DNA from: Dendrocalamus latiflorus
Taxonomy: Eukaryota > Streptophyta > Magnoliopsida > Poales > Poaceae
Direction of reading: 5' to 3'
Assembly (NCBI GenBank): GCA_017311315.1
Contig: CM029654.1
Coordinates: 7,881,382-7,945,381, forward strand
DNA length: 64,000 bases
The notes below the pieces were generated by a model, which made no database searches, was not told where the DNA came from, and saw nothing but the letters and a program-made list of their open reading frames with translations. Made by a program: the position numbers and the translations under genes. Positions 11,741 through 23,539 of the stretch are shown here, piece after piece. Each line of letters starts with the position of its first letter. The stretch's first letter is position 1.

Positions 11741-11761
11741 ATCTCCACAGACGGCACCAAC
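11741..11761 (-). promoter_or_regulatory. Primer-binding site of copy A
   Basis: On the minus strand the LTR ends in CATCGACA and is followed directly by GTTGGTGCCGTCTGTGG. A TGGTGCCGTC-type site fits a tRNA 3' end and resembles the TGGCGCCGTCTGTGGG sites of many plant gypsy elements. It fixes the LTR border at 11762. Confidence 0.7.
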
Positions 11762-11915
11762 TGTCGATGTTTTAATATCGATCTTACGTATGATTTGTTT
11801 GGATTCGGGGAAACTCTAGACTTGGTGTATGAACATGCAGAGTAGAGACACGAGATATTTTATATAGGTCCGGGCCTTCTTCTAGGAAAATAATAACCCT
11901 ACGTCCTGCATGGAC
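11762..11915 (-). repeat. Truncated 5' LTR of copy A
   Basis: The sequence begins TGTCGATGTTTTAATATCG and matches the first 150 bp or so of the copy B LTRs (30561 and 42562), including the AGAGTAGAGACACGAG block. Homology stops near 11915, so most of the LTR, including its TATA region, is lost. Confidence 0.75.
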
Positions 11916-11944
11916 ATTGGATCGGAGATAGTGCTAGGCATTTC

Positions 11945-12128
11945 ACATTACTCTTGGTTGTAATCAATTTCTTTGAGCAATAGCCACATAGAATGTAGGG
12001 TTATTATTCTCCCAGGAGAAAGCCCGAACCTGTATAAAATTTTTCGTGTCTCTACTCTGCATGTTCATACACTGAGTTTTCCTAAATCTAAACAAATCAT
12101 ACATAAGATCGATATTAAAACATCGACA
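11945..12128 (+). repeat. Inverted fragment of the same LTR
   Basis: This stretch is the reverse complement of the LTR start and ends CATCGACA at 12128. With 11762-11915 it forms an imperfect inverted repeat with arms of about 150 bp and a spacer of about 30 bp. No primer-binding site follows at 12129, so it is not simply a second 5' LTR facing the other way. Confidence 0.8.
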
Positions 12129-15100
12129 TACTTGTTTAGCTACTCAGGGGCAATAACTTGCCCCGCCATCAATTCAACATGAAATTTTGGTTTGGTAAGT
12201 CATTGGTGAAAAATGGCTGGTATGTTGTAACGTGAATAATTCGTGCTTCCAAAAAAAATCCTGTATGCACAGATATCTAGGCAGATAGTAAGAGGGGTTG
12301 GTGCAGTAGATGCACGAGAATATGTGGTTTATGGTGGAACCGCCTAGATAACCTTAAGGTCTGAATCCGACTCTGACCTCCCAATGTAAAAGAATACAAC
12401 TACAAGTCTGCAAAGTACAATTGGGCTAAGTAAATTCTATCAAACCTTGAAAGTCATCTTGCTGGTGGGTGAGTGAAGTAGTGCAAGAGGAGGTTATGTA
12501 TAGTCTTGAATGGGACACCAAGTAGAGGGTGATGTCCGCCAACTACGCTAGTCGTTGTGAAAAGCTATGTGATGACCTCCTCAATCTACATGACCAAGTA
12601 ATCATGTGGGTAAAACAGACTGATTGTCTATTGTGGGTAAAGTGTACAACATCTGTAGGGTGAAAACTATTCAAACAACTGTATCCATGGTCATGGGCGC
12701 TCTTGGAAACTTACTTGGATATAGTTCTATTTGTAAAAACCTTGTGGGTGGACTAAAAAGTGTCAGATAGTGAAAGCCCTGATTTGTGTTGCCCTGAGAC
12801 GTCTATCCCAGTGATGGAATTAAGCGGATGTAATGCTGGAAAAACTAGCATGAGGTGCAGAGACCATGTAATGGTGGATAGAATTTGTACCACTATTACT
12901 ATTGCAATTTCTCACAAACTTTAGAAAAAATATGTTTTAGTTAAAAATGCTAAGTATTAGGAATTTCTAATTATTGTAAACTTTTAAGGCATTTGGCAAA
13001 TCAAAATAGCCCGAGCTTTCCTTTGGTTTCCCATGCATAGATATAATCACATTCTATGTGTTGGCTCGTGGAGCATAGTGGTTTGTGCTCACTCTCGCCC
13101 ACTCAATTAATCTAGAATTAGAAGAGTCAGATCACTATGCTTCGGTGATGCACCTGGTGGAGAAGATGAAGAGGCCAAGAACTAGGTTGTGAACCGCGGT
13201 TGGCTGTCTGTGGCCATGTCCTGAGGGTCCCACCTGTATGAAGATTCGTTCCCGCTAGTGCTCTTTAAAAGTTTCGGCCTGATCGATTGATGTGTAAGTA
13301 TACTACTGTATTAGTTACACTTCCGCTAGGTATGTTTTTATATTTAGTAATGTATCTATGAGTACTGTCCATTGATCCAAGAAATAGTATGGTGGAATCA
13401 CAGAGAATTCTGGATTCTAAAATCCGGGTTTAACGCTATAGAAAAGCCAAAAAACAGCTTTTAGAAGCTAAAAAGAAGAGGCCCGATGTAGGTTGTCGAT
13501 GAAGCACCAGTAGGTGAGCCTTGCCATAGTCAGATCCTGTCCAATGGTGATGCATTTCCATTGGATGGCACTAGGCGTCTAACACCTTTCTCAATGCTAG
13601 GCTTCTAACTCCTCTCTCAATACTACAATGACATCCTAGAGCTGGATGTCTGCTGAGCGTGTCGCTACCACTATCGAAAGCAAGTTTGAGATAAGTGTTT
13701 TGTTGAAGCTATAGAAAATTTTCTCGAGGAGTTCGCCACCATTGGAGTTCATGTGGAGGTCTCCACTTTTAAGGAACGGGTGGAATTCCCTGGATCTAGC
13801 GAGGCTGAGGTGGGAGAGGGGGCAAATAATGACCGAAGTGCTAGTGATGAAGCAGTGGTGTGAGGTGGATTCTGAAGATGAGGCTTCGGGTTAGCCACTA
13901 TTGCTGCCACATGCACGCCCACCTCCTCTAATAGACATGTTGCAGATGTTTCTTTAAATTGTTACAACACCTTTTTCTAATTATTGCATGCAGTGTTTGA
14001 TTTTGTGCAACATCTATTCATAAATTTCACGTACGAGTCATTTGTTACAATCTGCATTTTGATTTGTTGCATCAGAGTTAAATTTTTGTTGCATCAGAGA
14101 TATCAAATTGTTGCATTGAGAAAATTGATGTAATAGAGGGACGGAACTTGCTAGACCTAGAGGGGCTGAGGATGATAGAGCTTAGGATGTGGACTGCGAG
14201 CAGTGGAAACCTTCCACTACAGCAAACTGTCGCCCTTCTATTCGCATAGACCAAAAGAGGATAGATCAATCTCATCCCCGTCAAATCTGGACCGCTAGTG
14301 ACGAGAGATTAGGCCAACCGCTAGTCCCCCATCTCCTAGAGTTTGCCGAGGCACCAAAGCACCCGGATTGGCTTACTCAATGCTTGTCTCGTTGGTTCCG
14401 TCGCCATGTTCTTCTTCTCTGACAATTTTTGGAAAATTGTTGCTATCACTACTTTATTTGTTGCATGGTTTTGTGATTTTATTGCGCATGTTCATCTTTT
14501 TTGTTGCAAGAGAAACCGCTGTTCTCAATTTGTTGCAAACGTTTATTTCTATTGTTGCACAAGCAATTCTAAAATGTTGCCACTATTTTTTTAAATGTTG
14601 TAGTGTTATAAAGTCATAAATTTTTGTTTGGGATTTTGATCTTGTTTTAGTACTTAGTTAAGTCATATACTCGTGGTCTCATTTTTTTAGAAGATATTTT
14701 TTTTGACATTTTCAACTGTTAGTATGTATTTTGCTGAATAGGGTGGGAGTTTGTTACAGGCTTACTATTTAATTATTGTGTCTCACCAATTTTTGTTGCG
14801 TCAAATCGGATGGCTAAAACTGACCCTTTTAAGTTAGATCTGACGGTGGTAAAAAAATGTACAATGGGAAGTTTCCTATCGTACTTCCGGACGCTAGCAT
14901 AACCTAAAGAAATGTACAATGGGAAGCTTCCTATTGGCCCCCATCATTTTGGCCCTCTTTTAGGTTGTGGTCGATGATTTTTGGCTGTGGTTGATAGCAT
15001 TTATCTATGTTTTTAAGACAACAACGAAAGATGGAGATGCTAATATAAATGACGCACATAATTTTTGGCTTAACATGCCATCTAGAGAATCCGCTTCAAA

Positions 15101-15758
15101 AAACCGTCTGTTTGTTTCAATTTTTGAAGAAGCCGAAAGCCCAAAAGAACATAGCCAGCTTATGACTTCCCCTAAATAAACAAACATGATAACTTCTCTA
15201 CCGTCTTTTCAAAGTAGATTATCAGAATCAAAAAGGCTTATCGGCATTCGATTTATTCACACAAATGCTCGTGCTAGAATTAAAAGCCATTAACTATAAT
15301 TATAAACCATCAGTCACAGCTGAAAAGAAACCACTTCTCTTCGAGCTAGATAAGCATTTCCTCAGGCTTGAAATGTACATGCAATAGACAGCTAAGCCTT
15401 TTACCACATAGTAATTTCAGAGTACACAGCCCAAGAACTCGTACTTCTCTTTCTTCAAACAGTTAACAATACAGAATCATATTCTTCCCTCTCAAGGATA
15501 ACAACAATAATTAATTAATTAATTACATACTAGTATACAGGTAGGAATAAATTACTGCCTCCTCAGAACTGCATAAACTTCACATTCTGAGAGGGCAAAA
15601 TAGCATGGCCTATGTACTCTAGGAGAGCAAGAGTACAAGTGTACCACTTATAATCCTCTCTATGCATGCATGATTTGTCTAATTCGGACGACACACATAT
15701 ACATACATCCGATCGACCGATGCGCGATACCCAAATAATAATAGGCTTTCTACGGAAT
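12129..15758. other. Intergenic region downstream of NIA, no gene recognised
   Basis: I found no supported gene in these 3.6 kb. From about 13930 to 14800 the motif TTGTTGCA recurs many times, suggesting an old repeat. A short phrase, AAATGTACAATGGGAAG, occurs twice (about 14854 and 14910). The last 500 bp should hold the 3' UTR of NIA. I could not pick a clear minus-strand poly(A) signal. Confidence 0.5.
13930..14800. repeat. Cluster of TTGTTGCA motifs, probable degenerate repeat
   Basis: Many copies of TTGTTGCA or GTTGCAT are scattered over some 870 bp of AT-rich sequence. The short ORFs here (14189-14619) overlap one another in different frames and look random. No termini or TSD could be assigned. 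Confidence 0.4.
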
Positions 15759-18700
15759 TTAGAACACGATGAAAGAATCGGCCATGTCGTACTTCATCAT
15801 CTCCAGGTTGGTCGAGATGGCGAACTTGATCATCGGCGGCGGCCCGCAGGCCAGCGCGAGCGTGTCGTCGCCGCCCTCCGGCACGTGCTTCCGCAGGATG
15901 TCCTCCGTCACGAACCCGACGCTGTACTTCCACCCTTCCTCCGGTCGCTTCACCTGGTCGATGACGTACCATACCTTGAGCCTGTCCGGGTACTCGGCCG
16001 CCCACCGGTCGAGCTCGTCGCGTAGGAGGATGTCGTCCTCCGTCCGGTTCGCGTACACGAGGTGCATTTCCGTCTCGTCGTCCGGCTGGTCGCGCAGCAC
16101 GGCTTGGATCACCTGGTACATCGGCGTGATCCCGCTGCCGCCGGCGATCATCGCCAGCCGGCGCGCGTGCCGCTGCTTGCCGTTGATCATGAAGTTGCCG
16201 CGGCCGGTGTACTCGACGTGCCCGAGAGGCCCCTTGACGTCGATGTAGGAGCCTATCGGGAGCGATTCGAGGTACTGGGTCATGAGCCCGCCGTTGGGGA
16301 ACTTGGGGTGCTCGTTCTTGAAGTACACCTTGACGAGGAGCTCGAATTGGCCGATCTCGTCGACAATGCTCGTCGGCGTGTACGCCCGCATGCATAGCTT
16401 CCCGTCGATATTGGCGCACACGAAGATGTGCTTGCCGACCGGGAGGCCGAGCACCTGGTCGGAGGACGGCAACGCGAAGCGGAACAGGCGAACGTCACGG
16501 GAGAGCTCCTTCTTGTCGACGAGGCGGCAGGGGACCTTCTCGCGCGGGCTGGAGAGCGCGACTGGGGCGGGGGCCTTGATGGCCTCGCGGATGGGAGCGA
16601 GGTGGGAGAGGTTGGACGCACCGTGGACGGAGTTGTCGGAGTTGTAGCCGGTGCCGGTGGTGATGAGTTCGCCGATGCGGTAGGTGTCGAGGAGCGCCTT
16701 GGCCTTGTCGGAGTGGATGGCGTCGAACTCCTCGGTGCAGTCGGTGCCGGCGTTGATGAGGATGCTGTCGGCGCCGCCCGGGTGGTCCTTAAGGAACGCG
16801 GTGCAGTCGTAGACGTGGCCGTGGACGACGATCCACACCGAGTCCTGCGACGCGTGCTTGCGCACCTCGGACATGGTGAACTGTTTGCCGTCGGTGGTGT
16901 TCATGAAGGGCGTGGACGTGCTCCGCTTGAGCCCCGGCGCGGCCGCCCCCGCCGTCTCCAGGTGCTTCTGCCGCACCATCCACCCGCCCGACTGGTTGCC
17001 CGGTTGCGTCGGGTGCTCGAACACCAGCCCGATCTCCCCCTTGTGCGGCCGGCACACGTTCGTCTTCACCTTGAACCAGCAGTTGTTCATCATCCCCTGC
17101 CAAAACCAACCAAGACCATCAGATTTCTGAACGCCCTCACGTAAGTTTGCGAATGACATGTACAACGCGCATGGCAGATGTACTAGCTAGCTAGCTAGGT
17201 ACGTACCATGAGGTTCCAGACGAGATTCTCGGGCTGGGTGTTGAGCGACTGGTCCCAGGCGCGGACGGCGACCTCCTTGGCGCCGAGGAGGTCGAGGACC
17301 TCGACCTCGACGGACCAGAAGCACCAGCACCAGTACCTGCCGTACTTGTTGGGCTTCTCCGGGTGGTCGAGCGCGCACACCAGCCATGTCTCGCCGCCGT
17401 CCAGCGTCACCTCCACCCTCGTCACCTTGTTGCCACCTCCTACCAAAAACACTCATCAGCCCCATGGCTCATTTACTGCCACCTTGTTACTGTTAGCACG
17501 TGACGGTTTATGCATGCATGTAATTCGGATTCGACACGTTTCTGTCGACGCCAGAATATTCAGCGTCCATGTTGCTGGATTCCAATTGCCTCCGGCCCAG
17601 CGCCGACTTGTTAACGGTTTGGCTCGGGAGGACGACGTTGGTTTTTTTTATTAATGAAAGGACGGCCTTGTTGGGGGGATGAATCATGCAGGCTTTGGTT
17701 AGGTGCCGTCAACTTTTTTGTTTGTCAAATGAGGTTGACGATAGTTATTCGTTCGATTGGTATTGTTACTGTCATTAGCGACGGAAGGTTTTCCCTTTTC
17801 TACCTTTTTCTACCTACATGACTACCTCATGTGTGAACCAAAGCAGGAACAGGCATACGAAAAGGTACTACTAGTACAATGTTGATAGAAGAAAAGTCTT
17901 TTTCTTGTAGCTGCTGCGATTGGGCACACGAATTGCGGCCCTTTTTGACCACCGATGGGTTTGGACTGGTTCATATTGACTCTAACCGGTAGTTTTTAAC
18001 TAAAAATAAATAGTAAATATAAAAAGAAATAATTTTTAGAAAAAGAATACGAACGGTAAAAAAAATGAAGGGAAGATACGTATATGAGATGAGGTGAGGT
18101 GCATAATACGCCATGACCTCTGCTTTATCTTCAGAATGAGATAGGATAGAGAAACCATTTCAAAAAAATTAGATGTTCATATTAACTTCTGACTTCTTCG
18201 AATAGTCCTTCTGTCCTATGCTCTCCAACCCGCCACTGGGTACAACCTACAACTTACATAGCAAGCTTTCCACAGATCCATGGGTGGGTTCAAATGGATT
18301 TAAAGTTGGCTTTGATTTGTACGTGCTACAATATTTAACTTTTAAATGGTGCATTTTTTAAGACGGAGTTACAAGAATATTGTAGTAATTAAAAAGTATA
18401 TTAAGTTGAGCTATACTGGTCAAAATCGTATACAACTATTTTTCTCTGTGGATTGCTTCTTGTGAACGGACAGAATTCAAAAATTTAAGCTATGAATTAT
18501 AAATCATAGAAAAAAAACCTCACATCATAGTAAGCTTGCCATAGATCCCGACAAAAAATAGGGCGACCAGTGTGGGTTTTTTTTCCTTGACGCACGGCAG
18601 TGGTACAGCTTCTGACTAGTCCGAAGGCAACGTTTTGGTAGTACTCCGCCAAGCAGCTTTTGGGTGCCATGAAGGGCTAACACCCCAGTTGTATATGCTT

Positions 18701-20375
18701 TCCCAAGCAGAAAAGTGCACAAATGGCGTACCAAAAAAAAAACAAACTACACATCGCCACAGACTTAATAGACAAGTGGCAAGTTCCCCTTCTCATGCTA
18801 CCGCTAGCTCTAAGGGCATCTGTAGTGTATGAAAAGAGGAGGTCTTAAGCCACTTTAAGGTCAATCTTATACATTACAGGGGTGACCTTAAGCAGACCCT
18901 AAGCAAAAAAAGTTTAAAGCTAGTCCTCAAGCTAAAGACCTGGCCATAAGCATTAAAATACATTTTTTCTTTATCTGTCATGTGGGACCGTCTTAAGGCC
19001 CCTTGGGTTATATACACTATGGAGTTGGTCTTAAGGTGTAGATGGGACCCACCTTAAGACCCTTTAGGTTATATACACTACAGATGCCCTAAGTCACAGC
19101 CGAAGGTAAGGCAAGCCAGAGGCTCTAGAGGGACTCACCGGAGTAGGCGTATCCCTTCATGGTGTAGGCGCGTTGCGTCGTGATGGCGTTGATGGGCAGG
19201 ATCTCGTCGTGCCCCGGCGTCGTGATCACCGAGTTTATGTTCAGCTCGTTGATAATGTACTCCGGCTTGTACCACCACGCTGCGCATTTGTACAACCGAA
19301 ACATTTGTTTCAGTCATTCCATTCCGCGTAAATTAATTAAAAACGTATGTAAGAACTCAGTGTAAGTATTGCTCTCAGTTAATTTACCTTCTGCGTTGGC
19401 GAGCTCGGCGTCGACGTGGGACGGTAGGACGCGGTTGTCCCGGTAATGGTAGTAGTTGTCGGACTCGGCGGTGGTGACGATGATGCGCTTGACCCACTTG
19501 ACCATGCGGCCGCCGATGCAACCCGGGATGATGACGCGCACGGGGAAGCCGTGGTCCGGCAGCAGCGGCTCGCCATTCTGCATGTACGCGAGCATGATGT
19601 CCCGCGACGGGTCCAAGGCCCACTCGCGCGTGATGCTGGTGCCGTACTTGGAGCCCCCGTCGCCGGGGAGGTCCTCGGCGCCCTCGAAGCACACGTTGAG
19701 TGCGCCGCCCTTGCGGGGCATGATGCCGCACCGGCGCAGCACGTCGCGGAGGCGCGCGCCGCGCCACACCGACGTGGACACGCCGGCGGGGCCCCAGTTG
19801 AACCCCACCGTCTTCTGCACCATGTTCTGCTCCTTGCGCCGGTTGCCGGCGCAGGCGAGCGTGACGGGGACCTCCACGGCGGGGAAGTCGTTGACCAGCT
19901 CGTCCATGGTGAGCCGGGTGGGCCGCTTGACGAGGCCCGTCACCTCGACGGTCCACGTCGACCAGTCCCCCCGCGGCACGGGGCCGTGGTTGCGCACGTA
20001 GTGCAGCGGCGCCGGGGTGATGAAGCCGTGGTGCATGAGCCGCGCCAGCGGCGGCTCGCAGTTGAGCGGGTGCTTCCCGGTGAGCCGTAGGAGCGACGGG
20101 TTGCGCTCGACCCACGCGTCCGAGGTGCCCTCGTCACGCGGGTCGCGCACCGCCGGCTCCACCTCGAGCTGCAGGTGCGAGCCGTACAGCTCGCGCCAGT
20201 CCTCTTGCTCATCGTCATCCTCGTCCGACGCGTCCCCGTCGGCACGTGTCTTCCGTGGTGGCGATATAAGGGGAGGGAAGCCGCACCCGCGCACGGGCGA
20301 GTCGGCGCGGCGCGGGATGCCGTTCGCGGTGACGCGCACCGGCGCGAACTGCCGTGGCTCGACAGAAGCGGCCAT
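15759..20375 (-). CDS. NIA: Nitrate reductase (NADH or NAD(P)H), four exons
   Basis: Nitrate reductase reduces nitrate to nitrite in the cytosol, the first step of nitrate assimilation. Exons are 20375-19388, 19279-19139, 17439-17207 and 17096-15759. All introns are GT-AG and the phases join to 899 codons plus stop, the usual grass length. Domains in order: an acidic N-terminal tail (about 49-60), the molybdenum-cofactor domain with Cys175 in VTLACAGNRRKE, the dimerisation domain (about 300-480), a hinge with LKRSTSTPF where Ser515 matches the 14-3-3 phosphosite, cytochrome b5 (His559 in DHPGG and His582 as haem ligands), FAD-binding (RAYTPTS at 691-697, GGLMTQYL at 723-730), and NADH-binding with CGPPP at 871-875. 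The C-terminus MADSFIVF is typical. Cofactor preference (NADH or bispecific) cannot be read with certainty. Three introns match plant NIA genes generally. I see no frameshift or stop. Confidence 0.97.
17440..19138 (-). other. Intron 2 of NIA (1.7 kb), hosting a MITE
   Basis: Bounded by CCG|GTGAGT (donor, read on the minus strand) and GGTAG|GAGG. It is AT-rich and much longer than intron 1 (19280-19387) and intron 3 (17097-17206), each near 110 bp. The extra length is partly explained by the Tourist-like MITE at 18814-19089. The rest shows only small unrelated ORFs. Confidence 0.9.
18814..19089. mobile_element. Tourist-like (PIF/Harbinger) MITE in NIA intron 2
   Basis: The 276-bp element has inverted ends GGGCATCTGTAGTGTAT and ATACACTACAGATGCCC, flanked by the trinucleotide TAA on both sides (18811-18813 and 19090-19092). 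The GGGCATCT terminus and TAA/TTA duplication are typical of PIF/Harbinger MITEs. Internal TTAAGG/CCTTAA stretches add further inverted symmetry. Confidence 0.85.
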
Positions 20376-20493
20376 GCTGCGGGAGAGGTGCTCGGTTCTA
20401 GCCAGCGCTCTGCTTGCCGGTGATGAGGAGCGAGTAAAGACGTGGCCTGGAAGAGGCGCGGGATTTGTGCCAAGAGAAGCAGCGTGAGGTGAG

Positions 20494-20501
20494 TATATAT
20501 A
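20494..20501 (-). promoter_or_regulatory. TATA box of NIA
   Basis: TATATATA lies 119-126 bp upstream of the NIA start codon, on the correct side of a short GC-rich leader. The predicted 5' UTR would be about 90 nt. No other core element is certain. Confidence 0.7.
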
Positions 20502-22182
20502 CAGCAGAGCTCGGAAAGGAAATCTACGTGGAGGGTCTCCCGTGAAGCCCTCCTATCTGCTGTTGGATCGAGTTTGGATGGTAGAGCCTCTCCTCATTGG
20601 ATTTTCTTCCGCCGAGCTCTGGCATGACGTGGCACCTCAAAATCCAGCATGGCTCCACAGTTTTCCTCCACGTAGCACGATAGTTCTGGGGCTACGCTTG
20701 GAATCTTGAGTTGCGCTCTTCAACGCCACAAATTTGCTGATTTTCCTCTGAAACTTACAAATCTTGCTGATTTAATACAGCGCTCGTGTGATTCTTATCT
20801 AGTTTCCCGAAAATATTGCCATTTCAGACAATTAATTCAAGAACGGCCGTATATATGGTGCATTGGTATGCATGTCTGTAATAGTTTGAGGAATACCTTA
20901 GCTAACAAATTATATCTAAACAAAAGAAGGGTATTCCAGTTGTTCAAACTTCAAATCCAAACAATACTGTCCACAGATCATATTACTTGGTCACATCTTA
21001 CATGTGGGCTGTAGTGTTAGCTAAGAAAAAAAAAGAAGTGGACTGGCTTTTGTTAACGCGGTAAACGTCTCCATTTTAGATCACGCGCCCTGTGTACCGT
21101 GCATTTGAATGACCGAAACAGTCGCATACCACCAACGAGACCATCCTTGTTAGGTGAGCCTCGTAGGCTCGTATAGTGCTAAAAAAATCGGCCAAAAGTT
21201 AACCAAAAATCAGTTATGTCAGCCCCCCAAATGTTGGTATCAACAAAAAAATGTTTCATATGATTTTTGCCAAATATAAAAAAAATTTGTAACAATTTCA
21301 AATCACATACGTGGATGCAACCTGGTGGTAAGGTGGATGCAGCTTGGTGGTAATGTCTCTAGCTTTAGAGTACCAGGTTTCGGTTCAAACCCTCAAAACT
21401 ATAAATTTTTTATCTTTTTCATTTGAACTTAAAAATTCAAAATTTTATTTTTTTTAATATCGGCCATCTACTGAAAATTTTCAAAAATAAAAAATCGGTT
21501 CTATCCCCACCCTTCGTAAAAATATTAATCCAATTTTCAAAACCCTGGCCTGGTATCGTTGGATGGCTCCAGGATGTTTCGCTGGTTCTTAACATGGGCA
21601 CAGAAGTTGGTTCCTTTCCTCCTGCCGCAAGGTGACAGGCAACACCGGAACAAAAGAGGGGTTCGTAAACCGGCTGCACTTTTAGCCGTGGTATTACATG
21701 TGTTGTTACCTTAAGTTTTTTGTGAAAGAAAGTCATCACTTACGAAGTCACGTTCCCTTTCATACCTAGTTTTCTCTCATTCCCCATGCAAAAGTTTGTC
21801 AACTAATATTTTGGACCAGGTTTTAATCTAAAAAAAATTATCGAGGATTGCAGTTCTTAGAATTAGGAACGGTTACCCGCTCGTTTGGACTTTAGCTTTT
21901 GGCATCAAATTTCTAGTTTCTTAATTTCGGTTTTTTAGCTTTCTGGTTTTTTTGGGTTTTTTTTGCCTTTTTCCCCATGTTTCTTTGCATTGTTTATAAT
22001 AAGATAATCTGTTTTTTTAATTTTTTAAAATTTAATTACGCTAAAAATTTTATTAATAGATATAATACAAAATAAACTAACTACGGTGCAAAACATCGGA
22101 AAAAACCGAAATGATCAGCACAAAACGAAATTATGTATACTAATCTCACTTAGTTGGGGTCATCTCCTACGTACATTCAGTG
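20502..22182. other. NIA upstream region, no gene recognised
   Basis: Probable NIA promoter and upstream intergenic DNA. A 22-bp phrase, GTGGATGCAACCTGGTGGTA with two more bases, is tandemly repeated once at about 21311-21355. From about 21890 to 22140 the sequence resembles, in reverse, the hAT-like relics at 23107 and 23540. No ORF here is convincing. Confidence 0.5.
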
Positions 22183-22185
22183 TTA

Positions 22186-22570
22186 GAGCAACTCCAGCAG
22201 GGCCCCTACTTGAGCCCTCATCCTACTTTTGAGGGTCGAGGGGCAAAAAACTCACTCCAGCAGGGCCCCTACTTGAGCCCTCAAATCTCCCCCTCGAGCC
22301 CTCATTCCTGGGGGGTCTGGAGGGAGCCCCTACTTTTGAGGGCTCAAGTAGGGGCCCTGCTGGAGTGAGTTTTTTTGCCCCTCGGCCCTCAAAAGTAGGA
22401 TGAGGATGAGGGTGGGTCCTATGTGTCATCCCCTCTAAGAATGAATTTGAGGGTCCTGTTTTGAGGGCTCCTGCTGGAGTGTAGCCTAAAAAACAGAGCC
22501 CTCAAAAGTAGGGAGAGCTCTCAAATAAAAAGTAGGGGCCTTGTTTTGAGGGCTTCTGCTGGAATTGCTC
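22186..22570. mobile_element. Tourist-like MITE with nested hairpins
   Basis: The ends GAGCAACTCCAGCAG and CTGCTGGAATTGCTC are inverted and flanked by TTA at 22183-22185 and 22571-22573. Inside, a second long inverted repeat (about 22215-22408) is built from CAGCAGGGCCCCTACTTGAG and its complement, so the element could fold into a nested hairpin. Its GC-rich GAGGGCTC motifs recur at least eight times. Confidence 0.85.
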
Positions 22571-22578
22571 TTACATTA

Positions 22579-22860
22579 GGGCATCTCCAATGGTTATAGC
22601 TAACAACTAACTATAAGACTTCCACATCATCTATATAGTATACACTAAAGTTAGCATTCTAAAGAACTATCTATAAGGATAGCTATTTGATGCTTACATG
22701 CACACACAGAATTTATGGAGGCTGCCTCGTTTGGTGCTATAGACTATCTCTAGAGCTGTAGAGAGCTGCGTTCTCTTTCTTCATTTAATATCTTCCACGT
22801 AGGACAGTTGATGACATGGACTCTCTTGTAGATAGCTGCTATAGACCCATTGGAGATGGG
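22579..22860. mobile_element. Second Tourist-like MITE adjacent to the first
   Basis: The left end GGGCATCTCCAATGG follows a TTA (22576-22578). The right end contains its complement CCATTGGAGATG at 22847-22858. The last three bases of the right TIR and its TSD are altered. Internal symmetric motifs such as ATAGCTA/TAGCTAT support a MITE. Confidence 0.7.
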
Positions 22861-23106
22861 TCTAGGCCAAAGGTCACTGGCCACATGACCCTAGGCCTTG
22901 AAATGTGGATCCGCCCTGACTGGAATAACATGTCTCATCAAAATTATATTTACGAGGATATCATTAGGGGTGCGATATATAGTATTACTTACCAATTAAC
23001 GATGATATGGGCTATGACTGTGTGCACCTGCGATGACGGGGCATCTCTTTTAGAAAAGTTTATACTAACCTGTAAAAAATAAATCAAACTAAAAATTAGA
23101 CGTAGA

Positions 23107-23385
23107 TGTATGGTGCTCATTTGGGCATTTTTTTGTGGTTTATGGCTGAAAAGTACTGTAGCTAACTGAAAAAATACTGTAGCTGACAGAGGCTTATTTA
23201 GTATAATTAAATTTAAAAAAATTTAAAAATATGTTAGCCCATTACATATAATACAAACAAATACGGGAAAAAAGAACCGGCAAAAAAGCTCAACAAAAAG
23301 CCAAAAGTTCAGAAAAAGACGAAATTTATGAATAGTGAAAAATAAGCCGGAAGCTAAAAACTGAAGCCAAAACGATCACAGCCTA
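23107..23385. repeat. hAT-like MITE relic, copy 1
   Basis: The central AT-rich stretch TATAATTAAATTTAAAAAAA and the AAAAAGCCAAAAGTTCAG phrase match the block at 23540-23790. Flanking ACTGTAGCT and AGCCGGAAGCT motifs suggest the common grass hAT-type MITE group. Termini are too eroded to fix. Confidence 0.45.
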
Positions 23386-23539
23386 TAGTCTCGAATATTA
23401 GGCCGGGTCAAATCATTGATTTGATTTATTTTTTAGGTTATACATATTTGCCTTATTAAGTATTAACTACTTTGCTTGGTTTAAAATTCGTAAACTTTTT
23501 TTAAAAAGGTGTACCGAAGTGAGCGCTCAAATTGACGTT

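Noticed and set aside
15769..17144. Long ORFs on the plus strand and in other frames across NIA exon 4
   Set aside because: They are shadows of the GC-rich NIA exon. The minus-strand frame alone gives all conserved nitrate reductase motifs.
16428..17144. Novel valine/glycine-rich protein on the plus strand
   Set aside because: It is the antisense shadow of the cytochrome b5 and FAD-domain exon of NIA.
19384..20487. Long ORFs opposite or out of frame with NIA exon 1
   Set aside because: High GC at third positions suppresses stops in other frames. They consist of Arg/Ala-rich runs without domains.
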